NCBI GenBank assembly: GCA_937923355.1
Contig: CALAIO010000138.1
Coordinates: 1 to 10,981, forward strand
Reading direction: 5' to 3'
DNA from: an uncultured Rhizobiaceae group bacterium
GTDB taxonomy: Bacteria; Pseudomonadota; Alphaproteobacteria; Rhizobiales; Rhizobiaceae
DNA: 10,981 nucleotides
Shown: in pieces, positions 1 through 7,084 of the stretch
Layout of the letters: each line of letters opens with the position of its first letter
How positions within the stretch are numbered: position 1 is the first letter of the stretch
The notes under the pieces: generated by a model
Told to the model about the DNA's origin: nothing
The model's input: the letters and a program-made list of their open reading frames with translations, nothing else
Databases searched by the model: none
Position numbers and translations under genes: made by a program

Positions 1-25
1 TCGATAAAACCTATATAGGATATCC

Positions 26-62
26 TTTTGTGCATTGCAACATTTTTTTGTGCGTCGCACAA
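26..62. promoter_or_regulatory. Tandem TGC-N3-GCA operator-like repeats
   Basis: Two copies of the pattern TTTTGTGC-N3-GCA lie in the leader of the PHA operon. The first TGC-N3-GCA core is at 31-39 and the second at 51-59. Their centres are exactly 20 bp apart, about two helical turns, so bound proteins would face the same side. The second copy is a perfect inverted repeat, TTGTGCG-T-CGCACAA at 48-62. From established knowledge, PhaR repressors of alphaproteobacterial PHA genes recognise TGC-rich inverted repeats of the CTGC-N3-GCAG kind. Assigning these sites to PhaR is an inference, because no regulator gene is in the window. Confidence 0.5.
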
Positions 63-87
63 ATTATTCTTTAAAAATCGCATGATG

Positions 88-191
88 TGCACTTTTTGCA
101 ACGTACCAATGCATTCTAAGCACTTGAAGTGCAACAGTTTACATGATTTGGTTGTAAAATAAGGAAAATGAGAATTTTGCATTTTCGCAAA
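88..191. promoter_or_regulatory. Further TGC/GCA-rich repeats in operon leader
   Basis: This stretch of the leader carries more short symmetric elements. They are TGC at 88-90 with TTGCAAC at 96-102, the odd-centred palindrome CACTTGAAGTG at 121-131 followed by TGCAAC, and TTTGC-N6-GCAAA at 176-191. The string TGCAAC occurs three times between 36 and 135. Together with the 26-62 pair they suggest a region with several protein-binding sites, but the individual elements are short and could arise by chance in AT-rich DNA. I found no convincing -35/-10 pair at a sensible distance from the first gene, so the promoter itself is not placed. Confidence 0.3.
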
Positions 192-252
192 GTGTTTTGG
201 AACCTTTTTGGGCTTCGCTACATTTCTATTGTGTAAAATTATAATCCATAAC

Positions 253-257
253 GGAGA
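253..257 (+). promoter_or_regulatory. RBS fixing the TTG start of the ThDP enzyme
   Basis: GGAGA lies five bases before the TTG codon at 263. The next in-frame ATG is codon 36, which would remove the first part of the ThDP-binding fold, so this site supports the TTG start. The same GGAGA plus five-base geometry precedes phaE. Confidence 0.7.
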
Positions 258-262
258 TCGAT

Positions 263-1918
263 TTGTCTAAACAATCACTAACAGCAGCCCAACTTCTGGT
301 TAAGTGCCTCGAAAATGAAGGGGTCGATTATATTTTTGGTATTCCTGGGGAAGAAAATATAGCAGTCATGGATGCGCTGCTTGATAGTCCCATCAAATTC
401 GTCGTAACCCGACATGAACAAGGTGCCGCCTTTATGGCCGATGTTTATGGCAGGCTCACTGGCAAGGCGGGTGTTTGCATGTCGACCCTTGGGCCAGGTG
501 CAACGAATCTTGTTACTGGCGTGGCTGATGGCAATATGGATCGTGCACCAATGGTGGCAATTGCTGGTCAGGGTGCGACAACCAGAATGCACAAGGAAAG
601 TCATCAGATATTGGATTTGGTGAATTTGTTTGAACCAATCACAAAATACAGCACACAGATCAGAATGCCGGAGATTGTACCTGAAGTCGTGCGCAAGGCA
701 TTTAAATTTGCGCAAGCAGAAAAGCCTGGCGCTTCTTTCATCGATTTCCCGGAAAACATTGCAGATATGGATGTTGGCTCATTAGTTCCACTCAAAGTGC
801 AATCTGCGAGTGTGCCCAATGCAGCACGTGGCAAATGTCGTCAAGTTGCAGAGATGATTACAAAAGCGAGTAACCCGATCATTATTGCTGGTAATGGTAT
901 TATTAGACACAACGCATCTGACGCGCTTGTTGAATTTGCAGAAAGCATCAATGCACCAGTTGCGACTACTTTCATGGCAAAGGGTGTGATCCCCTCCTCT
1001 CATCATTTGAGCTTGGGAACAGTCGGCTTGAAAGCGCATGACCTTGTAGCTTTTGGTATTGATGATGCTGATCTAGTTATCTGCGTAGGGTACGACATGG
1101 TTGAGTATGACCCTGCGTATTGGAATCCCAATTATGATAAAAAAATTATCCATGTTGATGGCTCACCAGCAGAAGTTGATTCACATTATATTGTAGAAGC
1201 TGGTGTAATCGGTGATTTGAAAGATTCTATGGCGCGCATCGGCGCACAATGCGAACGCGAACCTAGTCCTGCTATGAAAGACCTTCGTCAGAAGATCTCC
1301 AAAGAGCTTAACGCCCATGCAGAAGATAATAGCTACCCTGTAAAGCCTCAGAAAATTATTTACGATATCCGTCAATGCCTTGATCCGGAAGACGTTGTTA
1401 TTTCTGATGTTGGTGCTCATAAAATGTGGATGGCTCGTATGTTCCAGGCGGAGCGTCCAAACACATGTATTATTTCTAATGGTTTTGCATCCATGGGTAT
1501 CGCACTGCCAGGCGCCATTGCTGCAAAACTTGTTTATCCTGACAGAAATATTCTTGCAGTCAGCGGCGATGGCGGCTTCATGATGAACAATCAGGAAATC
1601 GAAACAGCTGTTCGTCTTGGCTTAAACATAACCATCTTGATGTTCAACGATAATAAGCTCGGCCTGATCGAATGGCATCAGCTACGCGAATTTGGCCGCA
1701 AAAGTAACGTTGATGTAGGTAACCCGGATTTTATCAAGTTTGCAGAGAGTTTTGGAGCAAACGGATATAAAATTGAAAAAGCAGAAGACCTGCAATCCGT
1801 ATTAAAAACTGCCATGAATGACGGCGGCGTATCACTGATTGATTGCCCCGTTGATTACTCAGAAAACATGAAACTGACTGAACGCTTGAAAAGCCTGAAG
1901 TCAATTGAAGACGAATAA
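263..1918 (+). CDS. ThDP-dependent acetolactate synthase-like enzyme; possible 2-oxoacid decarboxylase
   Basis: This is a cytoplasmic thiamine diphosphate enzyme of the acetolactate synthase/pyruvate decarboxylase superfamily, 551 residues, the usual full length. The N-terminal pyrimidine-binding domain carries the activating glutamate E52 in TRHEQGAAFMADVYGRL. A central domain follows, and the C-terminal domain holds the ThDP/Mg motif, GDG at 435-437 through NDN at 462-464. The end (VDYSENMKLTERL) resembles FAD-independent catabolic acetolactate synthases. From memory, the N-terminal half also strongly resembles the cyanobacterial enzymes annotated as acetolactate synthase that proved to be 2-oxoglutarate decarboxylases. 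No small regulatory subunit (ilvN/ilvH) follows; instead an alcohol dehydrogenase starts 27 bases downstream, ahead of PHA genes. I infer that it makes an aldehyde for the next enzyme, possibly succinic semialdehyde, but acetolactate formation or decarboxylation of another 2-oxoacid is not excluded. It starts at TTG, ends in tandem TAATAA stops, and is the first gene of the operon. The family assignment is secure, the substrate is not. Confidence 0.88.
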   Translation: MSKQSLTAAQLLVKCLENEGVDYIFGIPGEENIAVMDALLDSPIKFVVTRHEQGAAFMADVYGRLTGKAGVCMSTLGPGATNLVTGVADGNMDRAPMVAIAGQGATTRMHKESHQILDLVNLFEPITKYSTQIRMPEIVPEVVRKAFKFAQAEKPGASFIDFPENIADMDVGSLVPLKVQSASVPNAARGKCRQVAEMITKASNPIIIAGNGIIRHNASDALVEFAESINAPVATTFMAKGVIPSSHHLSLGTVGLKAHDLVAFGIDDADLVICVGYDMVEYDPAYWNPNYDKKIIHVDGSPAEVDSHYIVEAGVIGDLKDSMARIGAQCEREPSPAMKDLRQKISKELNAHAEDNSYPVKPQKIIYDIRQCLDPEDVVISDVGAHKMWMARMFQAERPNTCIISNGFASMGIALPGAIAAKLVYPDRNILAVSGDGGFMMNNQEIETAVRLGLNITILMFNDNKLGLIEWHQLREFGRKSNVDVGNPDFIKFAESFGANGYKIEKAEDLQSVLKTAMNDGGVSLIDCPVDYSENMKLTERLKSLKSIEDE

Positions 1919-1945
1919 TAATTCAAATCTAATAAAGGTGTAAAA

Positions 1946-3100
1946 ATGCACGCGTTTCAATTCCAAACCACCAAGTCCATTCTTTCAGAAGTTGGATCAA
2001 CCTCAAAAATCGGCGGCATCATGGGTGACATGGGCTGTAAGAAAGTTGCTTTTGTAACAGATAAGATAATCCTAGAACTAGGCCTTGCAAAAGCGGCTTT
2101 AGACAGCCTCAAAGAAGCAAAAATTGATGTTCATGTAATCGATGATGTTGTAGCTGATCCGCCAGAAGAAATGATCCTGAAAGCAGTAGACGAATGTAAA
2201 AGCGCAGGCGTTGATGGCGTTGTTTCTGTTGGTGGCGGTTCTTCCATGGACACAGCAAAACTCATCGCCGTGCTTTCTGGTTCAGATCAACCCATCGCTG
2301 AAATGTACGGCGTTGGTCTTGTTAAAGGTGGTCGTCTGCCAATGGTACTTGCACCTACGACTGCAGGCACAGGTTCTGAAGTAACACCAATCTCGATTGT
2401 CACAACAGGCACGAATGAAAAGAAAGGGGTTGTGTCACATCAACTTTATCCTGACTGGGCGATTTTGGATGCTGAACTTACTGTCGGCCTTCCAGCTCAT
2501 ATTACAGCAGCAACTGGTATTGACGCAATGGTGCATGCGATTGAAGCATACACATCCAAGTTTAAGAAAAACATTTTATCAGACACATTAGCACGCCAAG
2601 CTCTAGACCTTTTAGGTGGTAGTATTCACACTGCTTGTAAAGACGGACAAAACCGCGAAGCGCGTTCCAATATGTTGCTTGGTTCTATGCTTGCAGGCAT
2701 GGCATTTGCCAATGCACCTGTTGCGGCGGTTCACGCACTTGCTTATCCGCTAGGCGGTCATTTTAAAGTGCCACATGGCCTGTCAAATGCGCTTGTGCTT
2801 CCTTACGTACTAGATTTTAACATGGAAGGTGCATCACACCAATATGCTGAACTAGCACCAATCATCTTCAAGGACCTTGCTGGCAAGTCCGAAGCAGAAG
2901 CGTGTAAAGGCATGGTTGATGGTTTCAAGGCAATGGGTCCCGAGCTTGGAATGCAATCAAAGTTGGCAGAAGTTGGGGTTAATCATAATCACCTTCCAAT
3001 GCTTGCAGAAGATGCCATGAAACAACAGCGCCTCCTCGTCAACAATCCTCGCGAAATGACTTACGAAGCAGCATTGGATATTTATACGCAGGCGCTTTAA
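1946..3100 (+). CDS. Iron-containing alcohol dehydrogenase (candidate hydroxyacid-forming reductase)
   Basis: This is a group III (iron-type) NAD(P)-dependent alcohol dehydrogenase, 384 residues, normal length for the family. The nucleotide-binding half contains GGGSSMDTAK at 96-105 and the TTAGTGSE signature. The C-terminal helical half carries the metal ligands D193 and H197 (GIDAMVHAIEAYTS), H263 and H277 (HALAYPLGGHFKVPHG). This spacing matches FucO-type enzymes, so the active site looks intact. Relatives reduce aldehydes such as lactaldehyde, succinic semialdehyde (4-hydroxybutyrate dehydrogenase) or simple aldehydes. Placed between a 2-oxoacid-type ThDP enzyme and PHA synthase genes, its probable job is to reduce the aldehyde product to a hydroxyacid. 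4-hydroxybutyrate is the most attractive candidate, by inference only. An AAGGTG ribosome site lies five bases before the ATG. phaE begins 21 bases after the stop. Confidence 0.92.
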   Translation: MHAFQFQTTKSILSEVGSTSKIGGIMGDMGCKKVAFVTDKIILELGLAKAALDSLKEAKIDVHVIDDVVADPPEEMILKAVDECKSAGVDGVVSVGGGSSMDTAKLIAVLSGSDQPIAEMYGVGLVKGGRLPMVLAPTTAGTGSEVTPISIVTTGTNEKKGVVSHQLYPDWAILDAELTVGLPAHITAATGIDAMVHAIEAYTSKFKKNILSDTLARQALDLLGGSIHTACKDGQNREARSNMLLGSMLAGMAFANAPVAAVHALAYPLGGHFKVPHGLSNALVLPYVLDFNMEGASHQYAELAPIIFKDLAGKSEAEACKGMVDGFKAMGPELGMQSKLAEVGVNHNHLPMLAEDAMKQQRLLVNNPREMTYEAALDIYTQAL

Positions 3101-3111
3101 CAGGCGAATTT

Positions 3112-3116
3112 GGAGA
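3112..3116 (+). promoter_or_regulatory. RBS fixing the phaE ATG start
   Basis: GGAGA is followed by five bases and then the ATG at 3122. An in-frame TTG at 3110 would give four more residues, but it overlaps this Shine-Dalgarno sequence and has none of its own. The ATG at 3122 is therefore preferred. Confidence 0.75.
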
Positions 3117-3121
3117 CAGGC

Positions 3122-3931
3122 ATGAGTGAAAAAGACAATATGGATGGTGGCATGGATCAAATGTTCCAGATTTGGGAACAGGGTCAAAATGCTTTTTTCA
3201 AAGCCCAGTCAGAGGCTATGGAAACCTTCAACAAGTCTTTTGAGAACATGCCTGACTTTTCCAGTCAGATGAAACCAGGTGATAATTTTCCTACGTGGGA
3301 TAATTTTATTAAAAGCTGGGTGCCCGACTGGGATCCAAACATCTTCACTAATCAATCCGGTGAGTTTTCAAATCAATTTACAAAATCAGGTAACGCTTTT
3401 ATGGCTTTGCTTGAACCTGCAAACTGGACAAAATATGCACCTGAGCAATTGCGCGTTATTTTGCAATCGATTGCAGAAGGGCCAAAGTTTGCTGACCTAG
3501 CAACCCCACAACATGAAGCTGCAGAAACGTGGCGCGAAACACTGGACTACACCCAAGCGGCCGCAGATATGGGCAAGGTCATGCAAGACGCTTGGGTGCG
3601 CACCTATGGTCGTTTTAATAAAGATTATTCGATTGAAGATCTAAAAGCACCTAACCCAGAAGAAGCCATGAATGCTTGGCTTGGTGCAGCAAATCATGAA
3701 CTTCTGGATACCCAGCGTTCGCCTGAATATATGGATGCGCAACGTCGTATGATCCGTTCCTCAACCGAAATAAAAGCACGACAAAAAGATTTGGCTGAAG
3801 CCTGGTCAGAAATGTACCAAATGCCAACGCGCACCGAGATGGATGACCTGACCAAAACTGTCCATGAGCTACGCCGTGAATTGCGCAAGGTAAAGCGCGA
3901 GCTTGCAAGCATGAAAGCTGACAAAAAATGA
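3122..3931 (+). CDS. phaE: Class III PHA synthase subunit PhaE
   Basis: This is the non-catalytic partner of the class III polyhydroxyalkanoate synthase, 269 residues from the ATG at 3122. In class III enzymes PhaE binds PhaC and is needed for full polymerase activity at the granule surface. The body is mostly helical and rich in Trp, Phe, Met and Gln (for example MFQIWEQGQNAFFKAQ at 14-29). The C-terminus has the family hallmark, MPTRTEMDDL at 234-243, running into a charged coiled coil with heptad-like Leu/Val residues (HELRRELRKVKREL, 248-261). There is no signal peptide or membrane segment. It is clearly shorter than the roughly 350-residue PhaE of Allochromatium, so part of the central region is missing or compact. 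Its stop overlaps the phaC start as ATGA, indicating translational coupling and matched subunit levels. The identity is supported both by the C-terminal motif and by the adjacent phaC. Confidence 0.9.
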   Translation: MSEKDNMDGGMDQMFQIWEQGQNAFFKAQSEAMETFNKSFENMPDFSSQMKPGDNFPTWDNFIKSWVPDWDPNIFTNQSGEFSNQFTKSGNAFMALLEPANWTKYAPEQLRVILQSIAEGPKFADLATPQHEAAETWRETLDYTQAAADMGKVMQDAWVRTYGRFNKDYSIEDLKAPNPEEAMNAWLGAANHELLDTQRSPEYMDAQRRMIRSSTEIKARQKDLAEAWSEMYQMPTRTEMDDLTKTVHELRRELRKVKRELASMKADKK

Positions 3932-5118
3932 CAGCGGTGGAGCCTGATGAAAAAGGAAAAACCTTTGAAGAATTAAGCCTTGCGCAAGAGGCATGGATAC
4001 TTGCATGGCAGCAAATGTTGCATACAGGCGAGCGTATGTTGAAATCCAATGGTTTTTTGGGTGAAGTCAAAAATGAAGATGTTGCGATTGCAGAAACACC
4101 TGCTGATGTAGTTTTTGAAATCGATAAAGTACGATTGCTGCGCTACAGACCGCTTGCAAAAATTCGTACTGATATTCCACCGATGATTATCTGCTATGGC
4201 CTCTTTGGCCGCCAGACCATGATTGACTTACAAGAAGACCGCTCTCTGGTTCGCAATCTGCTAATGGCTGGCATAGATCTTTATGTGGTCGATTGGGGCA
4301 ACCCAACCAGAGCAGACCAGTTTTTAAGTTTTGATGATTATGTTGAGCGGTACCTTGGCTCATGCGTCGAACATGTATTTGAAGCAAGCGGAAACAAGCC
4401 TGTAAACATGTTTGGCATTTGTGAAGGTGGCACGTTTGCAGCCATGCTGGCTGCCTTTAGACCAGAGCTTTTTGCAGGTCTCGCACTAGCCATAACACCG
4501 ATTGATTTCCATGGAGACCAGGACAATTTCTGGCGTGGCGAGGGCTTTTTAAACTCTTGGGTTGGTAATCTTACTAAGGACGATATTGACCTTCTGATTG
4601 ATACCCTCGGCATGCTGCCCGGTGAAATGACGGGAGCAATTTTTTCTTCGCTCACTCCCATTGCAAGCATGACCAAATACAATATTGGCCTTGCTAAAAT
4701 GGAAGGCAATGAGGCGATGATGCTCAACTTCCTGCGTATGGAAAAATGGATTGCTGATCGTCCCGACCACCCAGGAGAAGCGGCGCGCCAATGGCTGAAT
4801 GAACTTTATCGTGAAAACCAGCTCGTGAATGGTGAGTTTGAAATTTGCGGTGAGAAAATTGATCTTAAAAAAATATCCTGCCCAATTATCAATATTTATG
4901 CCGAACAGGATCACATCATCCCGGTGAGCTGTTCCAAAGCATTGGGACAATTCGTTTCCAAAAAGAATTATGAGGAAATTGGTTTCCCAGGTGGACACGT
5001 GGGTGTTTTCGTAAGTCGCAAGGCACAAGGTGTTGTGGCGGGTGGTCTCGTCGACTGGCTGGAAAAGAAACACGGCAAATCTGAAACAAAGAAAAAACAA
5101 AACCGCAAAAAGGCATAA
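3928..5118 (+). CDS. phaC: Class III PHA synthase catalytic subunit PhaC
   Basis: This is the catalytic subunit of polyhydroxyalkanoate synthase, an alpha/beta-hydrolase-fold enzyme that polymerises hydroxyacyl-CoA into polyester at the granule and releases CoA. It has 396 residues. The lipase-like box is FGICEGG with nucleophile C165. The other catalytic residues are D328 (YAEQDHIIP) and H357 (GGHVGVF). The 29-residue D-to-H spacing equals that of the Allochromatium class III enzyme (C149/D302/H331). The PHA synthase signature VDWGNPTRAD is present at about 117-126. The size and the PhaE partner distinguish it from the roughly 560-600-residue class I and II synthases. It is about 40 residues longer than typical class III PhaC: a slightly longer N-terminus plus a lysine-rich tail (KKHGKSETKKKQNRKKA) at the end. 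The start codon overlaps the phaE stop, and the CoA-transferase starts five bases after its own stop. Monomer preference cannot be read from the sequence. Confidence 0.95.
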   Translation: MTAVEPDEKGKTFEELSLAQEAWILAWQQMLHTGERMLKSNGFLGEVKNEDVAIAETPADVVFEIDKVRLLRYRPLAKIRTDIPPMIICYGLFGRQTMIDLQEDRSLVRNLLMAGIDLYVVDWGNPTRADQFLSFDDYVERYLGSCVEHVFEASGNKPVNMFGICEGGTFAAMLAAFRPELFAGLALAITPIDFHGDQDNFWRGEGFLNSWVGNLTKDDIDLLIDTLGMLPGEMTGAIFSSLTPIASMTKYNIGLAKMEGNEAMMLNFLRMEKWIADRPDHPGEAARQWLNELYRENQLVNGEFEICGEKIDLKKISCPIINIYAEQDHIIPVSCSKALGQFVSKKNYEEIGFPGGHVGVFVSRKAQGVVAGGLVDWLEKKHGKSETKKKQNRKKA

Positions 5119-5123
5119 GACAA

Positions 5124-7064
5124 ATGGTTGATAAGGTCGTCTCGCTGGAAAACGCAATCGCTACCATTGGTGACGGTGATACAGTTTGTGTCTCAGGCTT
5201 TGTAGGTATTGGTACGCCAGAAAGTCTTTTGCGTGGTATTGAGGAACGATTTTTAACCCACCAGTCTCCAAAAGACATATCACTTCTATTTGCAGCAGCT
5301 CCGGGTGATGGCGCAGAAAAAGGGCTAAACCGATTAGCTAAACCCGGGTTGGTTAAACGCGCAGTAGGAGGCCATTGGTCACTCGTTCCAAAGCTTGGTG
5401 CGATGGCCGTTAAAAACGAAATTGAAGCCTATAATCTGCCACTTGGTTGTATCTCACAACTATATCGCGATATCGCTGCTGGCAAGCCTGGCATGTTTTC
5501 TAAAGTCGGTCTTCATACGTTCGTTGACCCGCGCCAATCCGGTGGTGCAATTAACGACATCACAACCAAACCCCTGGTTGAAATAAAAGAAATCAACGAT
5601 GAAGAATGGTTGTTCTATCATTCGATTCCAGTTGATGTTGCCTTGATCAGAGGCACAACCGCCGACCCGTTAGGCAATATTACGATGGAACGTGAGGCAC
5701 TTACGCTTGATATGCTTTCCATCGCCATGGCTGCCAAAAACTCAGGCGGCCTTGTGATTGCACAAGTTGAACGTATCGCTGCACCCGGCTCTCTAATGCC
5801 AAAGGAAGTTATTGTGCCGGGTAATCTGGTTGACTGTGTTGTAATCGCAGAACCGGATGAACACTTGCAAACCTATAAAACACCCTACGATCACGGGTTC
5901 TCTGGCCGCATCAAAAGTGTGGTTAGTGATCCCGTTCCGATGGAGCTTTCCGAGCGAAAAATCATTGCACGACGCGCGGCTATGGAGCTGCCCGTCAACG
6001 GTGTTGTTAATCTGGGTATTGGCATGCCAGAGGGCGTGGGTGCGGTTGCGAATGAAGAAAATATTATCAATAACATTACGCTCACAACAGAGGCTGGCGT
6101 TTTAGGCGGGGTTCCTCAATCAGGCTTGGATTTTGGCGCGGCAATTAATGCAAACGCCATCATTCAAACCAATCAGCAATTTGATTTTTATGATGGTGGC
6201 GGCCTTGATCTTGCCTGTCTGGGGATGGCTGAAACCGATCAGAACGGTAATGTAAATGTTTCCCGCTTCAAGGATCGCTTTGCAGGTGCTGGCGGGTTTA
6301 TCAATATCTCTCAAAACGCGCGTAAAGTTCTCTTTGTAGGAACGTTTACAGCAGGTGGTTTGAAGATAAAAACAGGCGACGGCAAGCTTAAAATTGTTCA
6401 GGAAGGACGCGCCAAAAAATTCATTCGTGACGTCGAACAGATAACCTTCAATGGCAAGTTTTCTGCCGAACAAGGTAAAGAAGTTTTCTATATCACTGAG
6501 CGCTGTGTCTTTTCACTAACAGATAACGGTCTCAAATTAAGCGAAGTTGCACCTGGTATCGATATTGAAAAAGACATTCTGGCCAATATGGATTTCAAGC
6601 CGATTATTGATGAACCAGCCTTGATGGAAAAATGTATCTTCGAAACCAAAGTGATGAAACTGCGCAAGACCCTGCTGGAAATTCCAACGGTAAACAGACT
6701 GGTCTACGACAAACAACAGAATATTGTTTTTGCAAATATGAGTGGATTGGACATTGCAACAAAAGAAGATTTGGCAAAGCTTGATCGTGAACTCAACAAG
6801 TTCTTCAAATCTCTTGGACATAAAGTCAATATTGTTTCAAACCACGACGGAATTTCAGTTGCACCGCGTTTGGCATCAAAGTTTGCCAATCTATTGAGCC
6901 AGCTTGAATATGATTATTACCTAACCGCAACACGTTATACCACAAGCGCGTTCTTGAGACAGAAACTAGGCGAAGATTTGAAGCAGCGTTCTATTCAGCC
7001 ACATATCTTCGAGACCAAGCAGGAAGCTTCAGATTATATTTTTGCCACGCGTGAAAACATTTAA
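5124..7064 (+). CDS. Acyl-CoA:carboxylate CoA-transferase (Pct/YdiF-like) with extra C-terminal domain
   Basis: This family I CoA-transferase moves CoA from a donor such as acetyl-CoA to a carboxylate through a glutamyl-CoA thioester. Alpha-like (about 1-270) and beta-like (about 280-505) halves are fused in one chain, as in propionate CoA-transferase and YdiF. The catalytic glutamate is E323 in TTEAGVLGGVPQSG, close to E324 known in Clostridium propionicum Pct. Those enzymes are about 520-530 residues. This one is 646, with an additional region at about 510-646 whose order (NIVFANMSGLDIATKEDL, then YYLTATRYTTSAFLRQKL, then HIFETKQEASDYIF) resembles a STAS/SpoIIAA-like alpha-beta domain. That domain call is tentative. 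As the last gene of the operon, directly after phaC, it probably activates the hydroxyacid to the CoA ester that PhaEC polymerises. 4-hydroxybutyrate, lactate, 3-hydroxypropionate and 3-hydroxybutyrate are all possible. The RBS is weak (AAAGG about ten bases upstream), so translation is probably coupled to phaC. A hairpin terminator follows. Confidence 0.9.
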   Translation: MVDKVVSLENAIATIGDGDTVCVSGFVGIGTPESLLRGIEERFLTHQSPKDISLLFAAAPGDGAEKGLNRLAKPGLVKRAVGGHWSLVPKLGAMAVKNEIEAYNLPLGCISQLYRDIAAGKPGMFSKVGLHTFVDPRQSGGAINDITTKPLVEIKEINDEEWLFYHSIPVDVALIRGTTADPLGNITMEREALTLDMLSIAMAAKNSGGLVIAQVERIAAPGSLMPKEVIVPGNLVDCVVIAEPDEHLQTYKTPYDHGFSGRIKSVVSDPVPMELSERKIIARRAAMELPVNGVVNLGIGMPEGVGAVANEENIINNITLTTEAGVLGGVPQSGLDFGAAINANAIIQTNQQFDFYDGGGLDLACLGMAETDQNGNVNVSRFKDRFAGAGGFINISQNARKVLFVGTFTAGGLKIKTGDGKLKIVQEGRAKKFIRDVEQITFNGKFSAEQGKEVFYITERCVFSLTDNGLKLSEVAPGIDIEKDILANMDFKPIIDEPALMEKCIFETKVMKLRKTLLEIPTVNRLVYDKQQNIVFANMSGLDIATKEDLAKLDRELNKFFKSLGHKVNIVSNHDGISVAPRLASKFANLLSQLEYDYYLTATRYTTSAFLRQKLGEDLKQRSIQPHIFETKQEASDYIFATRENI

Positions 7065-7084
7065 ATTAAATATATGAACCAACA

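Noticed and set aside
240..245. Perfect TATAAT as the -10 box of the PHA operon
   Set aside because: Transcription would start around 252, leaving about 11 bases before the start codon and cutting into the GGAGA ribosome site at 253-257. There is no good -35 hexamer 16-18 bp upstream. It is more likely AT-rich chance sequence.
278..715. 145-codon open frame on the minus strand inside the ThDP enzyme gene
   Set aside because: It is the antisense of a conserved coding region with no recognisable domain and no ribosome site that stands out. It is a shadow frame.
263..1918. Biosynthetic acetolactate synthase large subunit (ilvB) for branched-chain amino acids
   Set aside because: There is no small-subunit gene or ilvC next to it, the C-terminus resembles the FAD-independent catabolic type, and the gene sits in an operon with PHA genes. 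An acetolactate-forming activity is still possible, so only the biosynthetic IlvB label was rejected.
3110..3121. TTG start for phaE, four codons upstream of the ATG
   Set aside because: The TTG overlaps the Shine-Dalgarno sequence that serves the ATG at 3122 and has no ribosome site of its own. The ATG was chosen.
4549..5157. 202-codon open frame on the minus strand across phaC
   Set aside because: It is antisense to a clearly functional phaC with a full catalytic triad, and its translation resembles no family and looks compositionally random. It is a shadow of the real gene.
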